Of a stretch of DNA of 64,000 bases, positions 10,283 to 19,000 are shown piece after piece. Each line of letters starts with the position of its first letter. Positions within the stretch are counted from its first letter, which is position 1. The DNA comes from Nakamurella flavida (GTDB lineage Bacteria; Actinomycetota; Actinomycetes; Mycobacteriales; Nakamurellaceae): assembly GCF_030811475.1 (NCBI RefSeq), contig NZ_JAUSQV010000001.1, positions 2,677,001-2,741,000 on the forward strand. Reading direction: 5' to 3'. Position numbers and translations under genes: made by a program. Under the pieces are notes generated by a model, which saw only the letters and a list, made by a program, of their open reading frames with translations, searched no databases and had not been told where the DNA came from.

Positions 10283-11572
10283 TCAGACGGTGTTCGGGGC
10301 CGGCGACTGCGGCCCCTCCAGGGCGCGGGTGGCTCCGGTTCCGAAGGTCCGCATGACATCGAGCTCACCGTTCAGCACGCCGGCGAGCCTGCGCACCCCC
10401 TCCTCGATGCGCTCGGGGGTGGGGAAGCAGTAGGACAGCCGGAGCTGCCGACTGCCGAGCTGGTCGGCGTAGAACGCGGTGCCCGGGACGTACGCGACCC
10501 GCGCGGACACGGCACGGGCCAGCATCGACGCGCTGTCGAAGCCCTCCGGCAGGGTGATCCAGACGTAGAAGCCACCCTGGGGGGTCGTCCACGTGGTTCC
10601 CGCGGGCATGTACTCGGTCAGGGCGGCCAGGATGGCGTCCCGCCGCTCCGCGTAGGTCTGCCGGTAGGCCTTGATCTGCCCCATCCAGTCGAACGTGGCC
10701 AGGTACCGCGACACGATCATCTGGTTCAGCACCGGCGGATTGAGCGTGGCGGCCTCGTTGGCCAGCACCAGCTTCTCCCGCACCGCGTGCGGGGCCAGCA
10801 CCCAGCCGACGCGCAGCCCGGGGGCGAACGTCTTGGAGAACGAACCCAGGTAGATGACGTTGTCCGGGTCGTCGGCGCGGATCGCCCGGTGCACGGCGTC
10901 GTCGAAACCGAGGAGCCCGTACGGGTTGTCCTCCAGCAGGGTGATGCCCTCGTCGCGGCAGATACGGGCGATGACGCCGCGTCGTTCGTCGGACAGGGTC
11001 ACGCCGGCCGGGTTGTGGAAGTTGGGGATCGTGTACAGCAGCTTGATCCGTCGGCCGGCCGCCCGACAGCTCGCGATGGCCGCGGTCAGCGCCTCCGGGA
11101 TCAGTCCGTCCGCGTCCATGGCCACGTGCACCACCTGCGCCTGGTAGGCCGCGAAGGTGCCCAGCGCCCCGACGTAGGACGGTGCCTCGGCGAGGATGAC
11201 GTCGCCCGGGTCGCAGAAGATCCGGGTCACCAGATCCAGGGCCATCTGCGACCCCACGGTGACCACCACGTCGTCCGGGTGGGCCTGGATGCCCTCCAGG
11301 GCCATGACCTCGCAGATCTGCTCGCGCAGGGCCAGGATCCCCTGCCCCGAGCCGTACTGCAGGGCGGTCAGGCCCTCCTCGGCGACGAGCTGGTTGACGT
11401 CCTGGCCCAGCATCCCGAGCGGCAGCGAGTTCAAGTAGGGCATCCCGCCGGCCAGGGAGACCACCTCTGGCCGGCTGGCCACGGCGAAGAGGGCGCGGAT
11501 GGCCGAGGCCCGCATGCCCTCGGTGCGGCGCGCGTACCGGTTCAGGTGCGGGTCCAGGCTGTTGCCCGTCAT
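10283..11572 (-). CDS. PLP-dependent aminotransferase, class I/II (LysN / MocR-domain type)
   Basis: This fold-type I pyridoxal-phosphate aminotransferase has 429 residues. The Schiff-base lysine lies in GSFSKTFAPGLRVGW, and YTIPNFHNPAGVTLS and LEDNPYGLL are typical of the 2-aminoadipate/aromatic aminotransferase subgroup that also forms the C-terminal domain of MocR regulators. No DNA-binding domain is attached. The ATG at 11572 is preceded by GAGAGGACGTC; the frame extends 79 codons further upstream but that part is Arg/Ala/Pro-rich filler. The substrate cannot be read from sequence. The ligase gene lies 90 nt downstream in the same direction, which hints at a shared role in amino-acid or D-amino-acid supply for the wall, but this is inference. 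The 284-nt gap before the divergent GNAT gene should hold both promoters. Confidence 0.88.
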   Translation of the reverse strand: MTGNSLDPHLNRYARRTEGMRASAIRALFAVASRPEVVSLAGGMPYLNSLPLGMLGQDVNQLVAEEGLTALQYGSGQGILALREQICEVMALEGIQAHPDDVVVTVGSQMALDLVTRIFCDPGDVILAEAPSYVGALGTFAAYQAQVVHVAMDADGLIPEALTAAIASCRAAGRRIKLLYTIPNFHNPAGVTLSDERRGVIARICRDEGITLLEDNPYGLLGFDDAVHRAIRADDPDNVIYLGSFSKTFAPGLRVGWVLAPHAVREKLVLANEAATLNPPVLNQMIVSRYLATFDWMGQIKAYRQTYAERRDAILAALTEYMPAGTTWTTPQGGFYVWITLPEGFDSASMLARAVSARVAYVPGTAFYADQLGSRQLRLSYCFPTPERIEEGVRRLAGVLNGELDVMRTFGTGATRALEGPQSPAPNTV

Positions 11573-11856
11573 GACGTCCTCTCGCGGCGGCTGCCTCCGC
11601 GGCGCGGCGGTCCCGGTGGCCCGGGCCACCAGGAGGACGGCGGCAGCGGGGTGGGGACGGACTCGGAGGCGGGTCGCGCACATGCTAGCGCCGTGGCCCT
11701 GTCGGGCCGGGTGAGCCGGGCCCGAGCGGGCGCGGACCCGCCGCCCGCGGTCGGACACCGGTGCGACGATGCCCACGGTCGGGCCGAGCCGGTGCCGGGC
11801 GGCCACCACCTATCCTGGATCGCGGTCCGCACGGTGGTCGGGCCCGGCTGACGGAC

Positions 11857-12624
11857 ATGAGATCGGGGACGCATCGGGTGACGCGCGCACTGGTCCCGCT
11901 CTCCATGTCCACCGTCGGGCTCCTCCCCGAGCGCTGCCGGTCCTGCGTCCAGTGGGAGCTGCCGGCCGACGCGGTCGACGCGGCCGCGGCGCTGGGCCAG
12001 GCCGGGTTCGAGAAGGAGGTCTGGCTCTCCGGGGTCATGCTGACCTGGGGATCGGCCGGCCAGATCGTCACCGTCGACGGGGAGGCGGTGGGCTTCGCGC
12101 TGTACGCCCCGCCCACTGCGGTCCCCGGCGCCGCCGCGTTCCCCACCGCCCCGGTCTCCCCCGATGCGGTCCTGCTCACCGCCGCCCGGATCTCCCCCGA
12201 GCACACCGGTCAGGGCCTCGGCCGGTACCTGATGAACGGGGTCGTCGCCGATCTCACCCGCCGCGGGGTACGGGCCATCGAGGTCTTCGGGCGGGTGGAG
12301 GGGGCGCTGCCGGGGGACGAACCGAGCGGGGAGGCACCGAACGGGGGAGAACCGGGCGGGGACGAGCGGGCGGACGACATCGTCGCGGATCTGCTGGACG
12401 CGGGAGTCCCCCGTTGCCTCATCCCCGCCGGTTTCGCCGAGGCGGTCGGCTTCGTCCCCGTCGCCCCCCACCCCCGCTACCCGCGCCTGCGCTACGAGCT
12501 GCGTTCCGGGTCGGGGTGGAAGGCCGACGTCGAGTCCGCGCTGGAGAAGTTGTTCACGGTCATCACCGTGCCCTCCACCCACCCCGTCGCCGCGCGCGAA
12601 CGGGAGCTCGCCGGCGCCCGCTGA
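11857..12624 (+). CDS. GNAT-family acetyltransferase
   Basis: The central part (SPDAVLLTAARISPEHTGQGLGRYLM) is the acetyl-CoA-binding core of a GCN5-related N-acetyltransferase, with the Q/R-x-x-G-x-G/A type loop as TGQGLG. The N-terminus has a short cysteine motif, RCRSCVQWELP, seen in the actinobacterial proteins at this same place (the Rv3916c position of M. tuberculosis, as I recall it). An acidic Gly/Glu/Pro-rich insert with repeated GEP-like units sits near residues 145-175. Starts at ATG 11857 (255 residues) and GTG 11878 (248 residues) are both possible; homologues tend to begin near TRALVPL, which would favour 11878. The substrate is unknown. Confidence 0.8.
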   Translation: MRSGTHRVTRALVPLSMSTVGLLPERCRSCVQWELPADAVDAAAALGQAGFEKEVWLSGVMLTWGSAGQIVTVDGEAVGFALYAPPTAVPGAAAFPTAPVSPDAVLLTAARISPEHTGQGLGRYLMNGVVADLTRRGVRAIEVFGRVEGALPGDEPSGEAPNGGEPGGDERADDIVADLLDAGVPRCLIPAGFAEAVGFVPVAPHPRYPRLRYELRSGSGWKADVESALEKLFTVITVPSTHPVAARERELAGAR

Positions 12625-12643
12625 CCGGGCTCCCGGGGGACCG

Positions 12644-13858
12644 TCAGGCCGAGTCGCGCACGGTGGCCTCGTGGGCCAGCAGGTCGGAGAAGGTGAACGT
12701 CCCCGTGTGCGGGTCGTCCTGTCCCTGCAGGTAGAGCCGCTTGACCGCGACGAGTAGCCCGTCGGTCAGCACGTCGCGGAAGTGCTCGGTGGACAGCGAC
12801 TTCCGCTCGCGCGGGTTGGACAGGTAACCCAGCTCGACCTGGATCGCCGGCATCCGGGTCAGCCGCAGGATGTCCCACGGGCGGTGGTGGACCCGGCAGT
12901 CGGTGAACCGGGTCCGGGCCACGAGCTCGCGCTGCACCAGCTCGGCGAGCGTCTCGCCCATCGACGACGTCGACCCGGAATCGGTACCGAAGTGGAACGT
13001 GGCCAGACCGTTGGCCAGCTCGGACGGGGAACCGTCCACGTGCAGGCTCAGCAGCAGATCGGCGTTGACCTCGTTGGCCAGCCGGGCACGGTCGTCGATC
13101 GAGGGGTTGTCGTCGGGGCCGCGGGTGAGCCACACCGACATGCCGGTGGCGACCATCCGCGCCTCCAGGCGCCGCGCGATGTCGTAGGTCAGATCGGCGG
13201 CCCGCACACCGTCGACCTCCCACCCGGTGTCCTCGCCACCGTGGGCGGGGTCCAGCACGATGCGCTTGCCCTGCAGCCGCGGGCCGGACTGGCGGAGCAA
13301 CTGGTACTCCCGCAGGTACTGCGGCCGACCCCCGGTGACCATCCGGCCGATCCAGTTGAGCTCGCGGTAGGTCTCGGCGCCGAAGACCCCGTCGTCGACC
13401 AGACCGCGGTGGCGCTGGAAATCGCGCACACTGCCGTCGGTGAGGGCGCCGAAGATCCCGTCCGCACGGCCGGTGTTGTAGCCCATCTCGGCCAGCCGGA
13501 CCTGCAGGGCGGTCACGTCGTCGCCGGACATCGGGGCGGACAGGGCGTAGGCCAGGACGCGATCACCCAGCGTCCAGCGGGCGTCGGTCAGGGCCCGGGT
13601 CGTCACCGGGCCGACGATGCCGTCGACGATGAGACCGCGGCGCTGCTGGAAGCTCCGGACGGCACCGTCCACGGCCTCGTCGAACTCGACCTCCGCGTCG
13701 GCAGCGCCCCCGTCCGTGCTGCCGGGGGCGGGGCGGGGAGCACCGCTGAGCGCAGTTCCGTCGACCGCCGGACGGACCGGGGGCAACAGCTCCAGGGACG
13801 CCAGCGAGGCCCGCAGGGCCGCCACCGCCGATCCTCGGTCTCCGCGTCGCAGCAGCAC
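12644..13858 (-). CDS. cwlM: CwlM-type N-acetylmuramoyl-L-alanine amidase homologue, probably regulatory
   Basis: Mycobacterial CwlM looks like a wall amidase but stays in the cytoplasm and, when phosphorylated by PknB, activates MurA. Here two peptidoglycan-binding-1 repeats come first (AVRSFQQRRGLIVDGIVG and DFQRHRGLVDDGVFG), then an amidase-3 domain. The GTG start is marked by GAGGAG 5-6 nt upstream and gives 404 residues, almost the size of the mycobacterial protein; the longer open frame upstream is not used. There is no signal peptide. Zinc-site residues: His present in LDPAHGG, His present in LSLHVDG, catalytic Glu present in QVELGYLSN, but the second zinc ligand (Glu in the usual ExDL motif) is Ala in RAADL. 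The C-terminus GTFTFSDLLAHE is typical of CwlM. Confidence 0.9.
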   Translation of the reverse strand: MLLRRGDRGSAVAALRASLASLELLPPVRPAVDGTALSGAPRPAPGSTDGGAADAEVEFDEAVDGAVRSFQQRRGLIVDGIVGPVTTRALTDARWTLGDRVLAYALSAPMSGDDVTALQVRLAEMGYNTGRADGIFGALTDGSVRDFQRHRGLVDDGVFGAETYRELNWIGRMVTGGRPQYLREYQLLRQSGPRLQGKRIVLDPAHGGEDTGWEVDGVRAADLTYDIARRLEARMVATGMSVWLTRGPDDNPSIDDRARLANEVNADLLLSLHVDGSPSELANGLATFHFGTDSGSTSSMGETLAELVQRELVARTRFTDCRVHHRPWDILRLTRMPAIQVELGYLSNPRERKSLSTEHFRDVLTDGLLVAVKRLYLQGQDDPHTGTFTFSDLLAHEATVRDSA

Positions 13859-14261
13859 TCGTTCTCCTCGTCGTCCTCGCCGGATCGTGCCCGGTGGTTC
13901 GTGTCGGTCGTGGTCGCCGGCTCGGCACCGCCGACCGGGTCGGTCGCCGGGCGCACCCGACACTGTCACGGCGAGCGCCCCGATCGGGCATCCACCCGCC
14001 GGTCGCCGGTGGGTCACCCGTTCGGGTCGCCACCTGCTCGAGCTCCCACCCGAGGTCGCCGTGCCGACGGTCGACATCCCCGACGGCGCCGACCACTTTA
14101 TGCCGCTCCCGGCGTGAGTGCCCACCACCGCACCCCGTCCCGGCTCGGCGGCGCGGGGCGCACACGGACGCACGAGGACACACACCGACCGGAGCCCAGG
14201 ACGGACGGGCAGGGACGGGCACGGGCGGGGCTGGACGAGGCTGGACGAGGTTGGACAGCAC
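13859..14261. other. intergenic region upstream of cwlM
   Basis: This 403-nt gap contains the cwlM promoter region. A short direct repeat (CTGGACGAGG twice, then TTGGAC) lies at about 14231-14256. No gene of its own was recognised; the frames across it translate to Arg/Pro-rich filler. Confidence 0.5.
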
Positions 14262-14295
14262 GATGCCGGACCCCCTCGGGAGGGGATCCGGCATC
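14262..14295 (-). terminator. hairpin terminator after trxA
   Basis: The inverted repeat GATGCCGGA...TCCGGCATC, with an inner CCCC/GGGG pairing, lies 26 nt after the trxA stop on the minus strand. It separates the trxB-trxA pair from cwlM. Confidence 0.75.
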
Positions 14296-14321
14296 GGGTG
14301 CGCGGGTCAGGCGCGGGTGGA

Positions 14322-14645
14322 TCAGGCCAGGACGTCGGCGAACTCGGCGAGCAGCGCGGCCTTGGGCTTGGCCCCGACGACCTGCTTGACCGGCTTGCCG
14401 CCCTGGAAGACCAGCATGGTCGGGATCGACAGGATCTGGTACTGCTGGGCGATCTGCGGGTTGGCGTCGATGTCCAGCTTGGCCACGGTGACCTTGTCGG
14501 CGTGGGTGGAGGAGATCTCCTCGAGGATCGGGGCGATCATGCGGCACGGGCCGCACCACTCGGCCCAGAAGTCGACGATGACGGGCTTGTCGGACTGCAG
14601 GACGTCCTCGGTGAACGAGGCGTCGGTGACCTTCTTGGTGGCCAT
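14322..14645 (-). CDS. trxA: thioredoxin
   Basis: A 107-residue classical thioredoxin, the cytoplasmic dithiol reductant. The active site is WAEWCGPCRM near residue 30, and the cis-proline loop is SIPTML. ATG at 14645 follows GAAGGAG with normal spacing; the open frame continues upstream only as Pro/Ser-rich filler. It lies 79 nt after trxB on the same strand and ends before a hairpin terminator, so the reductase and its substrate protein are probably made together, as in other actinomycetes. Confidence 0.97.
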   Translation of the reverse strand: MATKKVTDASFTEDVLQSDKPVIVDFWAEWCGPCRMIAPILEEISSTHADKVTVAKLDIDANPQIAQQYQILSIPTMLVFQGGKPVKQVVGAKPKAALLAEFADVLA

Positions 14646-14724
14646 GGTGGCTCCTTCTTCTGTGCGATTGCGGGCGGGTGGTGCGGGCGGGTGAGAGCGG
14701 GGGCGGTGATCGGCCGGTGGCCGG

Positions 14725-15894
14725 TCAGACGCTGACGGTGTCCCGGACGGTGCTGACGTCACCGGCGGTGGTGGCGGAGTCGACGGCGGTGCGGGGGTGG
14801 GCGGCGACCCAGTGCTGGGCGTCGAGGGCGGCTGCACAGCCGGACCCGGCTGCGGTGATCGCCTGCCGGTAGGTGTGGTCGACCACGTCGCCGCAGGCGA
14901 ACACGCCGGCCACGTTGGTGCTGGTCCCGGCGCCGTGCCGGCCGGCGATGACGTAGCCCTCGTCGTCGGTGTCCAGCTGGCCGGTGACCAGCTCGGATCG
15001 CGGGTCGTGGCCGATGGCCACGAACAGGCCGGTGACGTCGAGCTCGCTGCGCTCCCCGGTGCGGGTGTCGGTGAGGGTGACGCCCGTCAGCGTGCTCTCC
15101 CCGTGCAGGGCACTCACCGCGGCGTTGGTGATCCAGCGGATCTTGGGGTTGGCCTGCGCCCGCTCCAGCATGATCGCGCTGGCCCGGAACTCCTCGCGGC
15201 GGTGAACGATCGTCACCGACCGGGCGAAGCGGGTGAGGAAGGTGGCCTCCTCCATGGCGGAGTCGCCGCCGCCGACCACGACGATGTCGCGGTCGCGGAA
15301 GAAGAACCCGTCACAGGTGGCACAGGCCGACACACCGCGACCGATCAGGGCCTGCTCCTCGGGCAGACCGAGATAACGGGCCGCCGATCCGGTGGCCAGC
15401 ACCACGGCGCGGGAGCGGTAGGTGGTGCCGTCCACGGTCACCGTCTTGATCTCGCCGAGCAGGTCGACCGACTCGACGTCCTGGGAGCGGAGATCGGCGC
15501 CGAAGCGCTCGGCCTGGGACCGCATGTTGGCCATCAGCTCCGGGCCGAGGATGCCGTCCACGAACCCGGGGAAGTTCTCCACCTCGGTCGTGGTCATCAG
15601 GGCGCCGCCGTACTGGGAGCCCTCGAAGACCAACGGGGCCAGCTCGGCCCGGGCCAGGTAGATGGCGGCGGTGTATCCGGCCGGCCCGGATCCCACGACG
15701 ATGACGTCGTGCACCCGGTCGGCCGGGTCGGGAGCCAGGGCCTGCGACTGCGCGTCCTCGATCGAACGCTCGGTCTCGGCGGCGGCCTCGTCGGCCTGCG
15801 AGGCGAAGCCCGCGGCCGTCCCGGACTCGGCCGTGGGTACCGGCTCGCCCACACCGGTGTAATCGGTGCTCGCGGTGAACGGGTGCTGGCTCAC
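14725..15894 (-). CDS. trxB: thioredoxin-disulfide reductase
   Basis: This NADPH- and FAD-dependent enzyme reduces thioredoxin. The GTG start at 15894 follows GAGGAGAGAC and gives 389 residues. The first ~70 residues form an acidic Ala/Glu-rich extension absent from the E. coli enzyme. The FAD-binding motif [11 protein letters not shown] follows, then the redox centre CATC ([12 protein letters not shown]) and the NADP-binding [12 protein letters not shown], and the C-terminal FAD motif [15 protein letters not shown]. In M. tuberculosis sigM and its anti-sigma gene separate trxB from murJ; here murJ ends only ~145 nt upstream and no sigma gene intervenes. Confidence 0.96.
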   Translation of the reverse strand: MSQHPFTASTDYTGVGEPVPTAESGTAAGFASQADEAAAETERSIEDAQSQALAPDPADRVHDVIVVGSGPAGYTAAIYLARAELAPLVFEGSQYGGALMTTTEVENFPGFVDGILGPELMANMRSQAERFGADLRSQDVESVDLLGEIKTVTVDGTTYRSRAVVLATGSAARYLGLPEEQALIGRGVSACATCDGFFFRDRDIVVVGGGDSAMEEATFLTRFARSVTIVHRREEFRASAIMLERAQANPKIRWITNAAVSALHGESTLTGVTLTDTRTGERSELDVTGLFVAIGHDPRSELVTGQLDTDDEGYVIAGRHGAGTSTNVAGVFACGDVVDHTYRQAITAAGSGCAAALDAQHWVAAHPRTAVDSATTAGDVSTVRDTVSV

Positions 15895-16038
15895 GTCTCT
15901 CCTCGGGTGTGCTGCCGGCCGTGGCCGGGTCGCGCCGTCACTGGTGGGGGACTCGATCGACCCCCGGGGACCTGCACAGTCTGCTGGTCGGCTGCCCCGC
16001 ACAACGCCGTCCGGGGCCCGGTCATTCCCGCCGGTCGA

Positions 16039-19000
16039 TCAGCTGCCGGTCACCTGGATCTCGGAGATCTTGGACTGCCACTGCCGGCCGGACCCGTTCA
16101 TCTTGGTGACGAACACCGTCAGGTACGACGACGACGGGGCCGCGGTGACCGGGATGACCAGATCGGCGTTGGCTCCGCCCCCGCCGTCGAGCACGACACC
16201 CGTCCCCACCACCTGGGTCTGGTCCAGCGGCTGGTCGGGGCCGGTGGCCGTGCGGATCTCGATGACCGTGCCCGGCGACGGGCTGGTCACGGTGACCGAG
16301 GTCGGGGTGACCGCCCGTTCGAGTTGGACCGTGATGCCCACGCCGGGCTTGAGCGTCGGGAACTGCTGGAAGTAGACGAGCGTCAACCAGGCGGTGTCCG
16401 GGTTCCCGTCGTAGGCGCGGTCGACGTAGGACGTGTAGTCCTTGTTGCCGTCGCCCTCCGGGTCGTAGACGGTCCCGCCGACGATCCCCACCGGGGCCGC
16501 GGGCGGCGGGGCCGGGGTGCTCGGTGCGGCCTCGGTCGTCGCCGGGGCCTCGGTGGTCGGCGCCGGGGCGGGGGCGACCTCGGCCGCCGACGAGGACGCC
16601 GGCGGCCCGGTCTCCAGCGCGCTCACGTCGATCGGGGTGGTGTTCTGGACGGTGGCCAACGCCTGTTTGCCCAGGCTGGCCACCACGATGACGATCAGTG
16701 CGGCGAACACGGCGAGCACGGTCAGGGCCAGCGACAGCTTGACCCGGCGCTCGCGCACGAGCCGACGGTCGGCCGCGTTCAGCGGCACCATCTCCTCGTC
16801 GCCGTCGTCGACCGGCTCCACCTCGGGGGCGGCCAGCAGGGCCGTGACGGCGCCGACGGCGTGGATGCCGTCCGGCTCGTCGGGATGCAGGGCCCGCTCG
16901 GCCAGGGTGGACAGGGCCGGGTTGATCTGCGGCCGCAGTTCCACCGCCGGCACCTCCCGGCCGCGGCGGGTGGGGGCGGCGGGCAGCGTCGGGAGGTCGT
17001 CCTGGTGGCCCGCCGTGGCCACGGTCCGCGCCTCGGGCAGCGGCCAGGAACCGGTCAGCATCAGGTACAGCAGGGCACCGACGGCCCGGATGTCCTGATC
17101 GGGGGTGGCGGAGGCGTGCGCGATGACGTGGGACAGCCGCACCTGCCCGTCCTCGGTGACCCGGATGAGATCGGGGTTCAACGCGCCCAGGGCGATGCCG
17201 TTGCGGTGCGCCTCCGCGACCGCGTCGGACACCTTCCCGGTGATGGAGGCGGCCAGCGCGTCCTCCAACGGGCCGCGCTGCAGCATCTCGGTGAGCGTGT
17301 TGCCGTCGACCCACTGGCCGACGACGTACGACTGCCCCTGGTCGGTGCCCACGTCGAGGGTCTGCGGCAGGCCGATGTGGTGCAGCCGGCCGGCCCGCAG
17401 CGTGCGGGCCACCGTCGCCGACGCCCCGGTGGTGTCCGGCAGCAGGGTGACGGCCATGTCCCGCGGCAGCACGCTGTCCTTCGCCCGCCAGAAGCGGTGG
17501 CCCTGCGCGTCCGTGGAGACCAGCGAGAGCAACCGGTAGCGGCCGCCGACCACGGTCCCGGGCAGCAGGACGGGGGCCTCGTCGCCGGTGCCGGTCCCGG
17601 GCCCGTCCGTCGGGTCGCGGTCCTCGGGAGTGCCGGCGCTCTGGTCACCGTCGCTCTGGTCACCGTTGCGCTGGTCACCGATGTCGCTCGTCACTGCGCC
17701 GGGCGCCGGCGGATCGAGGGGCGCCCGGGAGGCGGGGGCCGACCGATCGGCGCGGGGCAGCGCGGCCAACGCGTCGGCGTCGTCGTCGAGGGTCTCCCAC
17801 CGCCGGCCGCTGGTCGGGCTGTCGTCCTTGCTCACCGCGGGGCTCACCTGCTCGGTCTCGGGGGATGGATCCGGGCGCTGGTCGACCGCCCCGGCGGCGG
17901 ATGCGGCCACGGGGGGGACGCCGTCGCCGCCGGTGGGTTGCCCCGCCGGTGGTGCGGTCTGCCCGGGAAGGGTGTCACGGGGCCCGTCGGACGGGGTAGT
18001 CGGTGCCTCCTGCGGGCCGCCGCCGCCGGACCCGTCCGGGCCGGTGGGGGTGTCGCCACCGGTCCGGCGACCGAGGCCGAGCAGGCGCAGCACGCGGTCG
18101 CGCACGGGGATCAGTTCCTCCACCTTGAGCAGGGTCGCCACCGCGGCGATGACGACCAGGCCGACCAGGCCGACCACGGCCACCTCGAGCAGGGCCGGGC
18201 CGAGGCTCACGACCTGCAGGTCCAGCAGCCGCCGGCTGACCAGCAGCGCGGCGCCGGCCCCGATCGCCCCGGCCAGGGTCATCTTGACCAGGGTGACCAG
18301 GGTCCGGCGGGTCCGCATCGACCCGTACCGGGAGCGGAGCCAGATCTCCCCGGTGACCGCCCCGACCAGGTACGACAGGCTGGTCGCGGCGGCCAGCCCG
18401 GGCACCACCCAGCGTTCGTCGAGCTGGATGCAGGCGATCATCAGCGGCACCCGGACGACGACCATCACCGCGTTGATCAGCGTGGGGGTGCGGGCGTCCT
18501 TCATCGCGTAGAAGACGCGCATCTGCACCAGGGTGACCGCGAGGGGGACGAGCCCCAGGGCCAGTGCGGCCAGCGTGGAGCCGATGAGGATCGCCGAGTC
18601 CAGGTTCACCGCGCCGTACTTGGTCGTGATGATGGCGATCGCCGTCGCCAGCACGGCCATCCCGGCGGCGACCGGGGTGAGCGCCACGATGGACAGGCGT
18701 GTGGCCAGCGACGCGTCGGACTTCACCGCGTCCAGCTGTCCGGCGGCGGCGTGCCGACTCATCCGCGGCATGATCGCCGTCAGGATCGAGACGCCGATGA
18801 TCCCGTAGGGCAACTGGAGCAGCAGGGACGCCGTCGCGAAGGTCGAGTAGGCGCCCTCGTAGGCGTCGCCGGCCACGTTGGTGACCACGATGTAGCCGAT
18901 CTGGGAGACGCCGACGTAGCCCAGCGTCCACAGCAGCAGCCCGCCGGCCTCCAGCAGCCGACGGTCGCCCCCCCAGCGCCACCGGAACCGGAAGCCCGAC

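Noticed and set aside
10584-10600. parS-like GTCCACGTGGTTCC inside the aminotransferase gene
   Set aside because: Several mismatches, coding context, and isolated from the cluster; probably chance.
9779-11851. A 690-codon plus-strand open frame
   Set aside because: Antisense to the ligase and aminotransferase genes, whose motifs are intact; no start signals or domain.
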